Both the position numbers and the translations under genes were made by a program. A DNA stretch of 64,000 nucleotides from positions 26,001-90,000 of the forward strand of contig NZ_SSNA01000169.1 in the NCBI RefSeq assembly GCF_004799445.1, written 5' to 3'. Below the pieces are notes generated by a model. That model saw only the letters and a program-made list of their open reading frames with translations. It made no database searches and was not told the origin of the DNA. Source of the stretch: Bradyrhizobium sp. Its GTDB lineage: Bacteria > Pseudomonadota > Alphaproteobacteria > Rhizobiales > Xanthobacteraceae. This document shows positions 25,299 to 33,739 of this stretch, piece by piece; positions within the stretch are counted from its first letter, which is position 1, and each line of letters begins with the position of its first letter.

Positions 25299-25895
25299 TC
25301 AGGCTTTCGAGAACAACTGGTCGACATATTCCCAGTTGACGAGATGATCGACGAACGCCTTCAGATAATCCGGGCGGCGATTGCGATAGTCGATGTAGTA
25401 GGAATGCTCCCAGACGTCGACGCCGAGGATCGGCGTGGCGCCATGCACCAGCGGGTTTTCGCCGTTGGGGGTCTTGGATATTTCGAGCTTGCCGTTCTTC
25501 ACCGACAGCCAGGCCCAGCCTGAACCGAACTGGCCGACGCCGGCGGCGGCGAAATCGGTCTTGAATTTCTCGAACCCGCCGAGGTCCTCGGTGATCTTCT
25601 TTTCCAAACGGCCGGGCAACTTGCTGCCGCCGCCGTTCGGCTTCATCCAGTTCCAGAAATGCAGGTGGTTGTAGTGCTGGCCGGCATTGTTGAAGAGCGG
25701 CGCATTCTTGCCGAACGAGCCCTTGACGATCTCCTCGAGGGACTTGCCCTCGAATTCGGTCCCCTTCAAGAGATTGTTGCCGTTGGTCACATAGGCTTGG
25801 TGATGCTTGTCGTGATGATATTCCAGCGTTTCCTTCGACATATGGGGCGCAAGCGCGTCATAGGCATAGGGAAGGTTGGGAAGCGTGAAGGTCAT
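25299..25895 (-). CDS. sodB: Superoxide dismutase (Fe/Mn family)
   Basis: 198 residues, the standard length. Metal ligands are in place: His in HHDKHHQAYV (about residue 27), His in QHYNHLHFWNWM (about 74-78), Asp and His in DVWEHSYYIDY (about 160-164). GSGWAWL and DYRNRRPDYLKAFVDHLVNWEYV are family signatures. The iron or manganese choice cannot be fixed from sequence alone. It lacks a signal peptide, so cytoplasmic. Monocistronic: a strong terminator follows and a divergent gene lies upstream, with two palindromes in its promoter region. Confidence 0.96.
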   Translation of the reverse strand: MTFTLPNLPYAYDALAPHMSKETLEYHHDKHHQAYVTNGNNLLKGTEFEGKSLEEIVKGSFGKNAPLFNNAGQHYNHLHFWNWMKPNGGGSKLPGRLEKKITEDLGGFEKFKTDFAAAGVGQFGSGWAWLSVKNGKLEISKTPNGENPLVHGATPILGVDVWEHSYYIDYRNRRPDYLKAFVDHLVNWEYVDQLFSKA

Positions 25896-25932
25896 GGGGT
25901 GATGTCCGAAATGATGGGAGACGTGGCTTAAC

Positions 25933-25971
25933 GAGAACCCTTATAGAAGGTTCCATCGGTGTTAAACACCG
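25933..25971. promoter_or_regulatory. Palindromes upstream of sodB
   Basis: Two inverted repeats lie next to each other: GAACC/GGTTC arms around CTTATAGAA (25933-25951), and the perfect CGGTGTTAAACACCG (25957-25971). They sit 38-76 bases before the sodB ATG and 165 bases before the divergent GNAT. They may bind a redox or metal regulator; no known consensus fits exactly. Confidence 0.4.
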
Positions 25972-26135
25972 CAATTTGGGATGATCAGGCCGCCCGGCCC
26001 GCAAAGGCGCCGAGCGGATCGTCTCGCGGGATAATTTCTTCGTGACCTGGAATTTGGCCTGCTTTGGCACCGGAGTCGGTAATTTGCCGCGCGCCCTGCG
26101 CCTATCAAGGGCGCGCGCAGCGCGAGGTGGGTGAA

Positions 26136-26678
26136 ATGAGCATCGAGATCGACATTCTGAACGGCAACCAATCCTGGCCGCTGGCAAAGCCGTTGTTCGA
26201 GGCGGTCTGGCCGCGAGACGTCGTCGAAAAGCTGCCCTGGGGCCACATCAAATGGGCCAATGCCGACCTTCGCGCGCTGATCGAGGCGCCCCACGAACAG
26301 CCCGAGGGCGGCCTTGCCTGTCACGTGGGAATCTACTTCAGGACGGTGACCTGGAACGGCCGCAAGGTTGATATCGGCGGCATCGGCGGTGTCTCGACCC
26401 GCGTCGATTGTCGCCGCCGCGGCTATGCCAGCATCGCGCTCAATGCAGCCGTCCAGACCATGCGCGATCACGAGGCCGTTCAATTCGCGCTTCTGTTCTG
26501 CGAACCGCATAATTCCGCCTTCTACCAATCGCGCGGCTGGCACCGGTTTACTGGCGACATCCTCGCCGAGCAACCGGACGGAAAAATCCGCTTCGAGGCC
26601 ATGGCGCCCCATGTCTTCGATCTCGGGCGGCGCGCGCCGCTGCAAGGCACCATCGACCTATGCGGCCTGCCCTGGTGA
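26136..26678 (+). CDS. GNAT family N-acetyltransferase (AAC(2')-like)
   Basis: 180 residues from ATG 26136, with GAGGTGGGTG upstream. GNAT motif A is IGGVSTRVDCRRRGYASIALNAAV (about residues 83-106) and motif B FALLFCEPHNSAFYQSRGWHRF. The order and the end (GTIDLCGLPW) resemble aminoglycoside 2'-N-acetyltransferase relatives, but the natural substrate is unknown and resistance should not be assumed. It is divergent from sodB and 95 bases upstream of a MATE exporter on the same strand. Confidence 0.85.
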   Translation: MSIEIDILNGNQSWPLAKPLFEAVWPRDVVEKLPWGHIKWANADLRALIEAPHEQPEGGLACHVGIYFRTVTWNGRKVDIGGIGGVSTRVDCRRRGYASIALNAAVQTMRDHEAVQFALLFCEPHNSAFYQSRGWHRFTGDILAEQPDGKIRFEAMAPHVFDLGRRAPLQGTIDLCGLPW

Positions 26679-26773
26679 CCCCTGCACCGGCCGGGGTGGC
26701 ATTCGCTTTGGCCCGGTCCATAATATGTCGATCATAATCTAATTCCGCCCAGGACCAGGCCTCACGGTGACGC

Positions 26774-28147
26774 ATGACCATTGACGCCCCGCTCGACGCG
26801 CCTGCGCTCAGCGCCCCCCTGAACAGCCTCGTGACATCGCCGATCCTGCCGACGCTGTTGCGGCTCGCGCTTCCCAACACGGTCGCCATGTTCGGCTCCA
26901 CGCTGGTCGCGGTGGCGGAAACCTCCTACATCGGCCGGCTCGGCATCGAGCCGCTGGCGGCGATCGCGCTGGTGTTTCCGTTCGCCATGCTCACGCAGAT
27001 GATGTCGGCGGGCGCCATGGGCGGCGGGGTCTCCTCGGCGGTCAGCCGCGCGCTCGGGGCTGGCGACCACGACCGAGCGGCCAGCCTCGCGCTGCACGCC
27101 GCGATCATCGGCGTCGGCGGCGGGCTGTTCTTTACGGTGATGATGCTGCTGTTCGGCCGGCACTGCTTCGCGATGCTGGGCGGGCAAGGTGCGGTCCTCG
27201 ACCAAGCCTGTGACTATTCGAACGTGCTGTTTTCCGGCGCAATCGCGATCTGGCTGGTCAACACGCTGGCATCGGTACTGCGCGGCACCGGCGACATGCG
27301 ATTGCCCTCGGTCATCCTGATCGCCGCGGCGATGGTTCAGATCATCGTTGGCGGCACGCTGGGACTGGGCTTGTTCGGTGTGCCGCAGTTTGGAATGCGC
27401 GGCGTTGCCGCGGGCCAGCTCACGGCGTTCTCGTTGGGGGCCGCATTTCTGCTGTGGTATCTCGCCAGCGGCCGCAGCCGGCTGAGACTGAAGTTTTCCG
27501 CCTTCAGGTTCCAACGCGGTATGTTCATCGATATCCTGAAAGTCGGCGCGATCGCCTGCCTGTCGCCGCTGCAAAGCGTGCTGACGATCCTGATTTTCAC
27601 CAGGATCGTCGCCGGCTTCGGCACCGAGACGCTGGCCGGCTACGGCATGGGTTCACGGCTTGAATTTCTATTGACGCCGATTGCCTTTGCGATCGGCGTC
27701 GCCTCCGTGCCGATGGTGGGGATGGCGATCGGCGCCGGCCTCGTGACGCGGGCGCGCCAGGTCGCATGGACCGCCGCCGCCATGGCCGGCCTGACCGTCG
27801 GCCTGGTTGGATGGGTGGTGGCGGTCAAACCCGCGCTCTGGGTGTCCCTGTTCACGACAGATCCCGGCGTCACGGCTGCGGCAAATTCCTATTTCGCATG
27901 GGCGGGGCCCACCTTCGCCTTTTTCGGGGTCGGCGCCAGCCTCTATTTCGCCTCGCAGGGGGCCGCAAAGGTCGGAGGTCCGGTGCTGGCCTACACCGCG
28001 CGGCTGGCAATGGTCGCGATCGGCGGATGGTGGCTGGCCACCATCGATGCCCCGGCCTGGACGCTGTTCGCCCTGGTCGGCGCCGGCATGATCGTGCTGG
28101 GCCTCGGCACCGCGCTGTCGGTTCGGCTGGCCCGCTGGGGTAAATGA
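26774..28147 (+). CDS. MATE family efflux transporter
   Basis: 457 residues with twelve predicted helices in two halves. The first half begins with TLLRLALPNTVAMFGSTLVAVAETSYIGRLG, a MatE signature, and contains GGGVSSAVSRALGAGDHDRA; the second half repeats the pattern from about residue 245. These pumps export organic cations or drugs using Na+ or H+. It follows a GNAT gene on the same strand, a detoxification-type pairing. Substrate is unknown. Confidence 0.93.
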   Translation: MTIDAPLDAPALSAPLNSLVTSPILPTLLRLALPNTVAMFGSTLVAVAETSYIGRLGIEPLAAIALVFPFAMLTQMMSAGAMGGGVSSAVSRALGAGDHDRAASLALHAAIIGVGGGLFFTVMMLLFGRHCFAMLGGQGAVLDQACDYSNVLFSGAIAIWLVNTLASVLRGTGDMRLPSVILIAAAMVQIIVGGTLGLGLFGVPQFGMRGVAAGQLTAFSLGAAFLLWYLASGRSRLRLKFSAFRFQRGMFIDILKVGAIACLSPLQSVLTILIFTRIVAGFGTETLAGYGMGSRLEFLLTPIAFAIGVASVPMVGMAIGAGLVTRARQVAWTAAAMAGLTVGLVGWVVAVKPALWVSLFTTDPGVTAAANSYFAWAGPTFAFFGVGASLYFASQGAAKVGGPVLAYTARLAMVAIGGWWLATIDAPAWTLFALVGAGMIVLGLGTALSVRLARWGK

Positions 28148-28272
28148 CCGCTTTGCGCGGCCCGCACCCACGCGAGGTGGAAGAGATCTGCAAAGCGCCC
28201 GGCGACCGCAGATATGGCATTGCACAAATGTGAATTATTGTTATGCAAGCCCGTTCTCTGCGAGAGGGGCCG

Positions 28273-28716
28273 ATGACGTACAGGCTAGCTATTTTTGTTA
28301 TATTTTTGGCGGCGATGTTTGCCGCGGCGCCGGCAAGAGCCCAGGCTGGGGCCGGACCTGACGGGATCTGGCTGACGCAGGCGGGCGATGCAAAGGTGCG
28401 CGTCAGCAAATGCGGCGGAGGGATTTGCGGGGTCGTGGTCTGGCTGAGGGACCCGATCGATCCCGCCACCGGAAAGCCGCAGGTTGACGACAAAAACCCC
28501 AACCCGGCCCTGGCGCGGCGCCGCGTCATCGGGCTTCCGCTGTTCTCCGGCATGCGGCCCGCCGGTCCGAACAAATGGTCCGGCCAGATCTACAACGCCG
28601 ATGACGGCAAGACCTACGCAAGCCATATCTCCGTTGCCGGACCGGCGACCTTGAGGGTCGAAGGCTGCGTCGGCGGGCTCTGTGGCGGCGAAGACTGGTC
28701 GCGAGCCTCGCAGTAG
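28273..28716 (+). CDS. DUF2147 periplasmic protein
   Basis: 147 residues from ATG 28273, with GAGAGGGG upstream. Signal peptide about residues 1-24 (ending ARA or AQA). The mature part is a small beta-rich DUF2147 domain: GIWLTQAGDAKVRVSKCGGGICGVVVWL, PLFSGMRPAGPNKWSGQIYNADDGKTY and the ending CVGGLCGGEDW. Four cysteines could form two disulfides. The family is widespread and uncharacterised, perhaps lipocalin-like. It stands alone between the MATE gene and the converging DUF3095 gene. Confidence 0.88.
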   Translation: MTYRLAIFVIFLAAMFAAAPARAQAGAGPDGIWLTQAGDAKVRVSKCGGGICGVVVWLRDPIDPATGKPQVDDKNPNPALARRRVIGLPLFSGMRPAGPNKWSGQIYNADDGKTYASHISVAGPATLRVEGCVGGLCGGEDWSRASQ

Positions 28717-28734
28717 GCGGCAGCCGAGACGCCG

Positions 28735-29886
28735 TCAGGCCGCCGTTGCCTTCAGCGCCGTCGCCGCCGAGGCATAGCCGCCCCGCGCGCCGTCGATGAA
28801 GTGCACATGGTCGCTGCGAAGCGCCGACGGCGTAAAGCAGGTCATCATCGCGGCATCCTGCCGGTGCAAGCCATATCTTGCGATGCCGGCCGAAGCAGCC
28901 ATAGCGAGCCGCTCGGTCAGCACGCGCTCCAGCTCCGGCGTGCAATCGAGGACCATACGCAATCCATCGTCGTATTTGCGGAAGTCGGAATTCTCCACCA
29001 CCTGCTGCACGTAGGCTTTCGGCACAAAGCCGCCGACCTTGATGCCAAAGCGCATGATCAAATAGGCAAACAGCGTATGCGCGAGCACGCCGGCGCGCCG
29101 CCTGAACAGTGACCCTCCGCGCCGCGCACGCGCCTCGAATTCGACGCCCTGCGGCGGCCAGCGAAGCGGCGGGCCGCCCGGCGGCACCGGCCGCCCGGAA
29201 TCAGGGCTGCGCTCGACCTGCGCGGTGACGTCTTCGATCAGCTTGCGAAACGCGGAAGCGTCGGCGCCTTGCGCCGGCACCACCAGCACCGAGAGGATGA
29301 GACCGCGCACGGAGGGAATTTCCTCGAACCGGCACGAAAGCCCGGAAAGATCGGGCTGTGTGCCTGGCGGCGCCGTCGGCACGGCGAACTCGCCGCGCTT
29401 CATCGCGGCTTCGGCCCAGCCGAGACCGCCGCCGGAAAACATCGCATAGGACAGATTCGGCGACGGACCGAACCGTGCCACGCGGACGTCGAGGCCCTGG
29501 GCGCGCATGGCTGCGATCGGCACCAGCGCAACCCGCATCACGAGGTCAAGGTCGTCCTTGACCCAGCTCGCGGTCGCCGCCAGGGCCTCGCGGGCGCGCT
29601 CGACATCGTCCGGCGCCACGGCAAAGCTTGCGCCGTCGCCGCCGAACACGAACGGAAATTCGCGCCCATCGAGGGCATTGGTGACGGCCGCGATGACCGC
29701 GGCGCCGGCCATATTGACCGCCTTGTAGCGCGCTTCCGCAATCGCCCTGGTCGATTCCACGATATCGGCGACACCGATACTCCAGTGATCCGGCAGCCGC
29801 GAATAGAGCGCCGGGTCCATCAGGCGGGCGAACCCGCGAAACACCGGAATGCTGCCGTAGAACGTTTCGCTACCGAGCGTGGTCAT
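28735..29886 (-). CDS. DUF3095 protein (cyclase-like)
   Basis: 383 residues from ATG 29886 (a TTG at 29913 is possible). The N-terminus reads YGSIPVFRGFARLMDPALYSRLPDHW, then GVADIVESTRAIAEARYKAVNMAGAAVIAAV and FPFVFGGDGASFAV, the pattern of DUF3095. The GVADIVxST and GGDG blocks resemble class III nucleotide cyclase or GGDEF-type catalytic strands, so it may bind nucleotides; activity is unproven. No signal peptide. Its upstream region shares the FixK-type box at 29980 with the divergent small gene. Confidence 0.82.
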   Translation of the reverse strand: MTTLGSETFYGSIPVFRGFARLMDPALYSRLPDHWSIGVADIVESTRAIAEARYKAVNMAGAAVIAAVTNALDGREFPFVFGGDGASFAVAPDDVERAREALAATASWVKDDLDLVMRVALVPIAAMRAQGLDVRVARFGPSPNLSYAMFSGGGLGWAEAAMKRGEFAVPTAPPGTQPDLSGLSCRFEEIPSVRGLILSVLVVPAQGADASAFRKLIEDVTAQVERSPDSGRPVPPGGPPLRWPPQGVEFEARARRGGSLFRRRAGVLAHTLFAYLIMRFGIKVGGFVPKAYVQQVVENSDFRKYDDGLRMVLDCTPELERVLTERLAMAASAGIARYGLHRQDAAMMTCFTPSALRSDHVHFIDGARGGYASAATALKATAA

Positions 29887-29979
29887 TGGCGGGGGATCGT
29901 CCGGAATTTGCAATCGTCAAGCAGATACGCATGAGTTTGAAGATGGGTTCGCGGGCCGATCCAGTGGCGCGCCTCATGA

Positions 29980-29993
29980 TTGATCGGGATCAA
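29980..29993 (+). promoter_or_regulatory. FixK-type box before the RHH-like gene
   Basis: TTGATCGGGATCAA is a perfect TTGA-N6-TCAA palindrome. Class II geometry puts a rightward start near 30028, 19 bases before the 30047 gene. It could also act leftward on the DUF3095 gene, whose ATG is about 95 bases away. Confidence 0.75.
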
Positions 29994-30046
29994 ATCATCG
30001 GGGGCGAAAGCAGGTAAAAAGAACCCTATTCCGATGATCGGCGGAT

Positions 30047-30430
30047 TTGAAGGTGCCTGAGCCTCCCAAAAAGCGTCCAGACCAGCCGATTCGTCGTCCG
30101 ACTTCAGCTCGCGATGCGGTTAGCGCCGTGAAGATGTCGGAAAAACTGACCGCGGAAATCGACGCATGGGCTGAGGCCCATGGCATGGTCCGGTCCGACG
30201 CCATTTGTCAGCTGGTTATGCTCGGGCTGAGCGTCAGGCCAGCGGACGTCGGTCCGGCCGCCGCCCCGGGCGACCCTGCCAAGCTCAAGGACCTGGCAGC
30301 CAGGCAGATCAGCCAATTGCTCGATCCATCGCTTCCCGCTGCCGAACGCGAACGCCGCATCCGCCGGCTTATTGAGGGGCCGCCTGAATTCTCGGCCGAG
30401 CGCAAAGACCTGCCGAAGCCGAGAAAATAG
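30047..30430 (+). CDS. Small ribbon-helix-helix-like protein
   Basis: 127 residues from TTG 30047 (GTG 30053 is an alternative). After a basic, proline-rich N-terminus comes AVKMSEKLTAEIDAWAEAHG followed by MVRSDAICQLVMLGL, a strand-helix-helix pattern as in RHH (Arc/MetJ/CopG) DNA-binding proteins. The C-terminal half is charged and helical. It may be a regulator or an antitoxin-like protein, but no toxin gene is adjacent. A FixK-type operator lies in front. A RIME repeat follows. Confidence 0.68.
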   Translation: MKVPEPPKKRPDQPIRRPTSARDAVSAVKMSEKLTAEIDAWAEAHGMVRSDAICQLVMLGLSVRPADVGPAAAPGDPAKLKDLAARQISQLLDPSLPAAERERRIRRLIEGPPEFSAERKDLPKPRK

Positions 30431-30477
30431 ACCGAAAGCTCTCGCCAATTCCGTAGCTCGTTCCGCGCTGGCCGCGC

Positions 30478-30582
30478 TAGAGCCTTTTCCGTTCCGATTG
30501 AATCGGACCGGAGGCTCTAGCTTTATGTTTTGACGCGTTTTCTTTACGCGAACCGGGGCCCACTTCGCTGGAAAACGCTCTA
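30478..30582. repeat. RIME-type intergenic repeat
   Basis: The block starts TAGAGCCTTTTCCGTTCC, has the inner palindrome CCGATTGAATCGG, the segment TTTTGACGCGTTTTC and ends GAAAACGCTCTA. This is the mosaic repeat common between rhizobial genes, with terminal inverted AGAGC/GCTCT ends. It overlaps the last codon of the P1B ATPase gene, whose TAG stop is the repeat's end. Confidence 0.85.
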
Positions 30583-32877
30583 AGCCGCCGTCCGCGCCGC
30601 CACCGCTTCATAAATGTCTTCCTCCTGCGCCGTGTGCATGCGCACCAGCGTCTCGATCGCCTCGATGATCCGCTGGGCGTCGCGAAGCAGATAGCGGTCG
30701 ACCTTCTCCGCGGGCAAATCCTCGACCACGCGGGCAAGCAGGCGGGCGAGATGCAGGATCTCGCGGTGGGCCCGGCTCATCGCGGAAAGGCTGTGGCTCT
30801 CCCGCAGCATCCCGGCAAGCCGCGGATAGACACTCCCCTCATCGTCACGTTCATGCACGACCACCTGCTCCTGGACCACGAGGTTGGCCTCCGCGATCAG
30901 CGCGGCGCCGCTTTCCGGGCCGGCGTCGTCGAGCGCGTCGGCGATCGACCGCAGCCGATCGAGACCGCCGATCAGCGCCAGATGGTTGCGATGCAGTTCG
31001 CGGCCATCCGCGACTGCCATGCGCCTGCCGCCACGGCCACGGCCGGGTGCCAGCGCACGCAAAGCATTGAGAATCACGGCAACATCGATCACCTCCTGGA
31101 CGATGGCCGCCGGCACCGGCAACAGCCAGCCGAGGGTCGCCGCCGCCATCGCCAGGATCGAAAGGCCCATTCCCGCGATGATGCTCTCGACCGCGATCCG
31201 CCGCGCGCGTTGCGCGATCACGATCGCCTCGCCGACGCGATCGAGACGATCGGCGAGGATCACCACGTCGGCGGCTTCCGACGAGGCGCTGGCACCGCGG
31301 GCGCCGAGCGCGATGCCGACATCGGCGGAGGCCAGCGCCGGTGCATCGTTGATGCCGTCGCCGACCATGATGGTCGGATGCAGCCGTTGCTCGGAACGCA
31401 CGGCGTCGACCTTGTCGGAAGGCACCCGGTCGGCCAGCACCGCGTCGATGTCGAGCGCTGCGCCGATCGCGTTGGCGGCGGCGGCGCGGTCGCCGGTGAC
31501 CATGACCATGCGGACAATGCCGGCCTCGCGCAGCAACCGGATGGCCCGCGGCGTATCGGAACGAAGCTCGTCGGCGAGCAGCAAGGCGCCGATCGGCCGT
31601 CCCTCGACCGCGACGAAAACGACAAGCGCCGAACGCCAGGACGCGCGGCGGATCGCCCGCGACGCCCATTCAGTCACGCGGGCACCGCCATAGATCATGT
31701 CACGGGATCCGGCGGCGACCCGCCGACCCTCGATCACGCCGTGCAGCCCCGAGCCCATGGATTCGCGTACCTGCTCGGGCACCTTGAGGCCAAGCCCACG
31801 CGCGATCCCGGCCTGGACGATGGCGGCGGCGAGAACGTGGTGCGACGCCTGCTCAAGCGAGGCGCCGAGCATCAACACTTCATCCGCCGACTCTCCCGGC
31901 GCCACTTCGACGGAAAGCAGCCGCGCGCCGCCGACCGTCAGCGTTCCGGTCTTGTCGAACAGCACGGTATGGGCGCGCGCCAGCGCTTCCAGCGGGCCGC
32001 CGCCCTTGACCAGGATGCCGCGCCGGGCCGCTTGCGCGACCCCGGCGATGAAGGCGACCGGTGCCGCCAGGATCAGCGGGCACGGCGTCGCCGCGACCAG
32101 CACCGCGAGGCTGCGGATCAGATCGCCCGAGATCAGCCAGGCGACGAAGGCCAACGCGAGCGTCACCGGCAGGAAGATCAGCGCGTAGCGATCGGCCAAC
32201 CGCACAAACGGCGCTTTGGCGGTCTGCGCCGCGGTTACCATCCGCACGATGCCGGCATAGGTGCTTTCGCCGGCTGCCGCGGAGACCGTCAGTTCGAAGG
32301 TCTCGCCGGCATTCAGCGAACCGGAGAGGATGGCCGCGCCGCGCGCCTTGACCACCGGGATCGGCTCGCCCGTCAGGGCCGACTCGTCGACGGTGGCAGC
32401 GGTCGAGCCGACCACGCCGTCGACCGGAATGATTTCGCCGGCCCGCACCAGAAGCCGGTCGCCAACAGCGACGGCGGATATCGGCACCTCCTCGATATGA
32501 TCGTCGATGCGACGATGCGCCTCGCGCGGCGCGCGATCGACCAGGGCGCGCAGGTCGTGCTCGGCGCGGGCAACCGCGATATCCTCGAGCACGTTACCGC
32601 CGGAATACATCAGCGCGACGACCGCGCCGGCAAGCGGCTGGCCGAGCGCCAGCGCCGCGCTCATCGAGACCAATGCGATCGCATCGACACCGAGCCGGCC
32701 CGCCAGAAAATCCCGGACGATCGAGACGGCAAGCCCGGCCACCACCGGTGCGGTCGCCAGCGTCCAGAACAGATCGGCGAGATCCGGCCGGTGAGCGAGG
32801 TGGGCGGCAATGCCGGCCGCCAAGCCCGTCACCGCGATCGCGACCAGTGCCCACCGCAGCACGCGTTCATATGGCAT
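30580..32877 (-). CDS. P1B-5 metal ATPase with C-terminal hemerythrin domain (Nia-like)
   Basis: 765 residues from ATG 32877. P-type ATPase core: TGEPIPV (actuator), membrane motif ATPCPLILAAP (about residue 264), phosphorylation site DKTGTLT (about 304), HP-type SLEQASHHVLAAAI and GDGINDAPAL. The TPCP motif in place of CPC, no N-terminal metal domain, and a hemerythrin-like domain (about residues 625-760; ligands in ELHRNH, VVHERDDE, SRAHREI and MHTAQEED) identify the P1B-5 group, which includes the Ni/Fe exporter Nia of Sinorhizobium. The hemerythrin part probably senses Fe or O2. A FixK-type box lies upstream. Confidence 0.9.
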   Translation of the reverse strand: MPYERVLRWALVAIAVTGLAAGIAAHLAHRPDLADLFWTLATAPVVAGLAVSIVRDFLAGRLGVDAIALVSMSAALALGQPLAGAVVALMYSGGNVLEDIAVARAEHDLRALVDRAPREAHRRIDDHIEEVPISAVAVGDRLLVRAGEIIPVDGVVGSTAATVDESALTGEPIPVVKARGAAILSGSLNAGETFELTVSAAAGESTYAGIVRMVTAAQTAKAPFVRLADRYALIFLPVTLALAFVAWLISGDLIRSLAVLVAATPCPLILAAPVAFIAGVAQAARRGILVKGGGPLEALARAHTVLFDKTGTLTVGGARLLSVEVAPGESADEVLMLGASLEQASHHVLAAAIVQAGIARGLGLKVPEQVRESMGSGLHGVIEGRRVAAGSRDMIYGGARVTEWASRAIRRASWRSALVVFVAVEGRPIGALLLADELRSDTPRAIRLLREAGIVRMVMVTGDRAAAANAIGAALDIDAVLADRVPSDKVDAVRSEQRLHPTIMVGDGINDAPALASADVGIALGARGASASSEAADVVILADRLDRVGEAIVIAQRARRIAVESIIAGMGLSILAMAAATLGWLLPVPAAIVQEVIDVAVILNALRALAPGRGRGGRRMAVADGRELHRNHLALIGGLDRLRSIADALDDAGPESGAALIAEANLVVQEQVVVHERDDEGSVYPRLAGMLRESHSLSAMSRAHREILHLARLLARVVEDLPAEKVDRYLLRDAQRIIEAIETLVRMHTAQEEDIYEAVAARTAA

Positions 32878-32942
32878 CGACCGACCTGTCCCGTGCTCAT
32901 GCAATTTCGCGGCGTTTGTCGCCGAAAATGCGCATGTTGGGC

Positions 32943-32956
32943 TTGAGGGAAATCAA
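32943..32956 (-). promoter_or_regulatory. FixK-type box before the P1B-5 ATPase
   Basis: TTGAGGGAAATCAA is a perfect TTGA-N6-TCAA palindrome centred at 32949.5. At -41.5 a leftward transcript would start near 32908, 31 bases before the ATG at 32877, which has GGACAGG in the ribosome-site position. Confidence 0.8.
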
Positions 32957-33004
32957 GCGCGGGCCGACGAAGCGCCGCGATCTGCGAGCGAGAATGAAAT
33001 GCAA

Positions 33005-33739
33005 TCAGGCGGTATTGCCGGCGTCGATGGTCAGCACGCTGCCGGTGATGTTGCGGCCGCCTTCGCCCAGCAGGTATTCCACCATGCGGGCGACATCGTC
33101 GGTCTCCGGCAACCGGCGCAAGGCGCTGCGGCCGGCGATCCGCTTGCGCTGGTCCTCCGAGAGGCTTTGGGTCAATTCGGTGTTCACAAAGCCGGGCGCG
33201 ATCGCGTTTACGGTGATCCCGAGCTTGCCGACCTCGCGCGCCAGCGAGCGGGTAAAGCCTGTTGCGGCGGCCTTGGTCGCGCCGTAGACCGACAGGCCGT
33301 TATATCCAGTGGACGCGATGATCGAGGACATGTTGATGATGCGGCCGGCGCCGTCGGCCATCATGTGCCGCACCACATATTTTGTGAGAATGACGGGCGA
33401 AAGGACGTTGAGGCGCAACAGCGCCTCGATCTCGCTGTTGTGCATGGTCGCCAGCAGCCCTTCCGTGCCGATGCCGGCATTGTTGACGAGCCCGTAGATC
33501 GCGCCGAACTCGTCGCGCAGGCTCTTGACGAAAGCCGGAATGGCGTCGGTCTCGCCGAGATCGAACGCCCTGAAGTGAAGGCCGCCGATTCCTTGCTCCA
33601 CGACGCTCCGGATCGCCTCGCGCAACTCGTCGCTTTCGCGCCGTGCCACCGCGATCACATTGTAGCCGGCGCCGGCTACCCTCCGCGCGATCGCGAGGCC
33701 GATACCGCGGCTTCCGCCGGTCACCAGAACATTATGCAT
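33005..33739 (-). CDS. SDR oxidoreductase of the acyl cluster (FabG-like)
   Basis: 244 residues. Cofactor motif TGGSRGIG (residues 7-14), NNAG (about 88), catalytic serine in NMSSIIAS and YxxxK in VYGATKAA, and NAIAPGFVNTEL are all intact, as in 3-oxoacyl-ACP reductases. It overlaps the ligase gene by eight bases and is the last gene of the ACP-ligase-SDR set, so it probably reduces an ACP-bound keto group (inference). No condensing enzyme is adjacent, so the keto substrate is not obvious. Confidence 0.92.
   Translation of the reverse strand: MHNVLVTGGSRGIGLAIARRVAGAGYNVIAVARRESDELREAIRSVVEQGIGGLHFRAFDLGETDAIPAFVKSLRDEFGAIYGLVNNAGIGTEGLLATMHNSEIEALLRLNVLSPVILTKYVVRHMMADGAGRIINMSSIIASTGYNGLSVYGATKAAATGFTRSLAREVGKLGITVNAIAPGFVNTELTQSLSEDQRKRIAGRSALRRLPETDDVARMVEYLLGEGGRNITGSVLTIDAGNTA

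Noticed and set aside
26136..26678. Aminoglycoside resistance gene
   Set aside because: Similarity to AAC(2') is only in general GNAT layout and the C-terminal end; chromosomal GNATs of this type usually have other substrates.
30634..32946. 770-codon plus-strand frame over the P1B-5 ATPase
   Set aside because: Antisense shadow; translation is R/D/H/G-rich without any motif.
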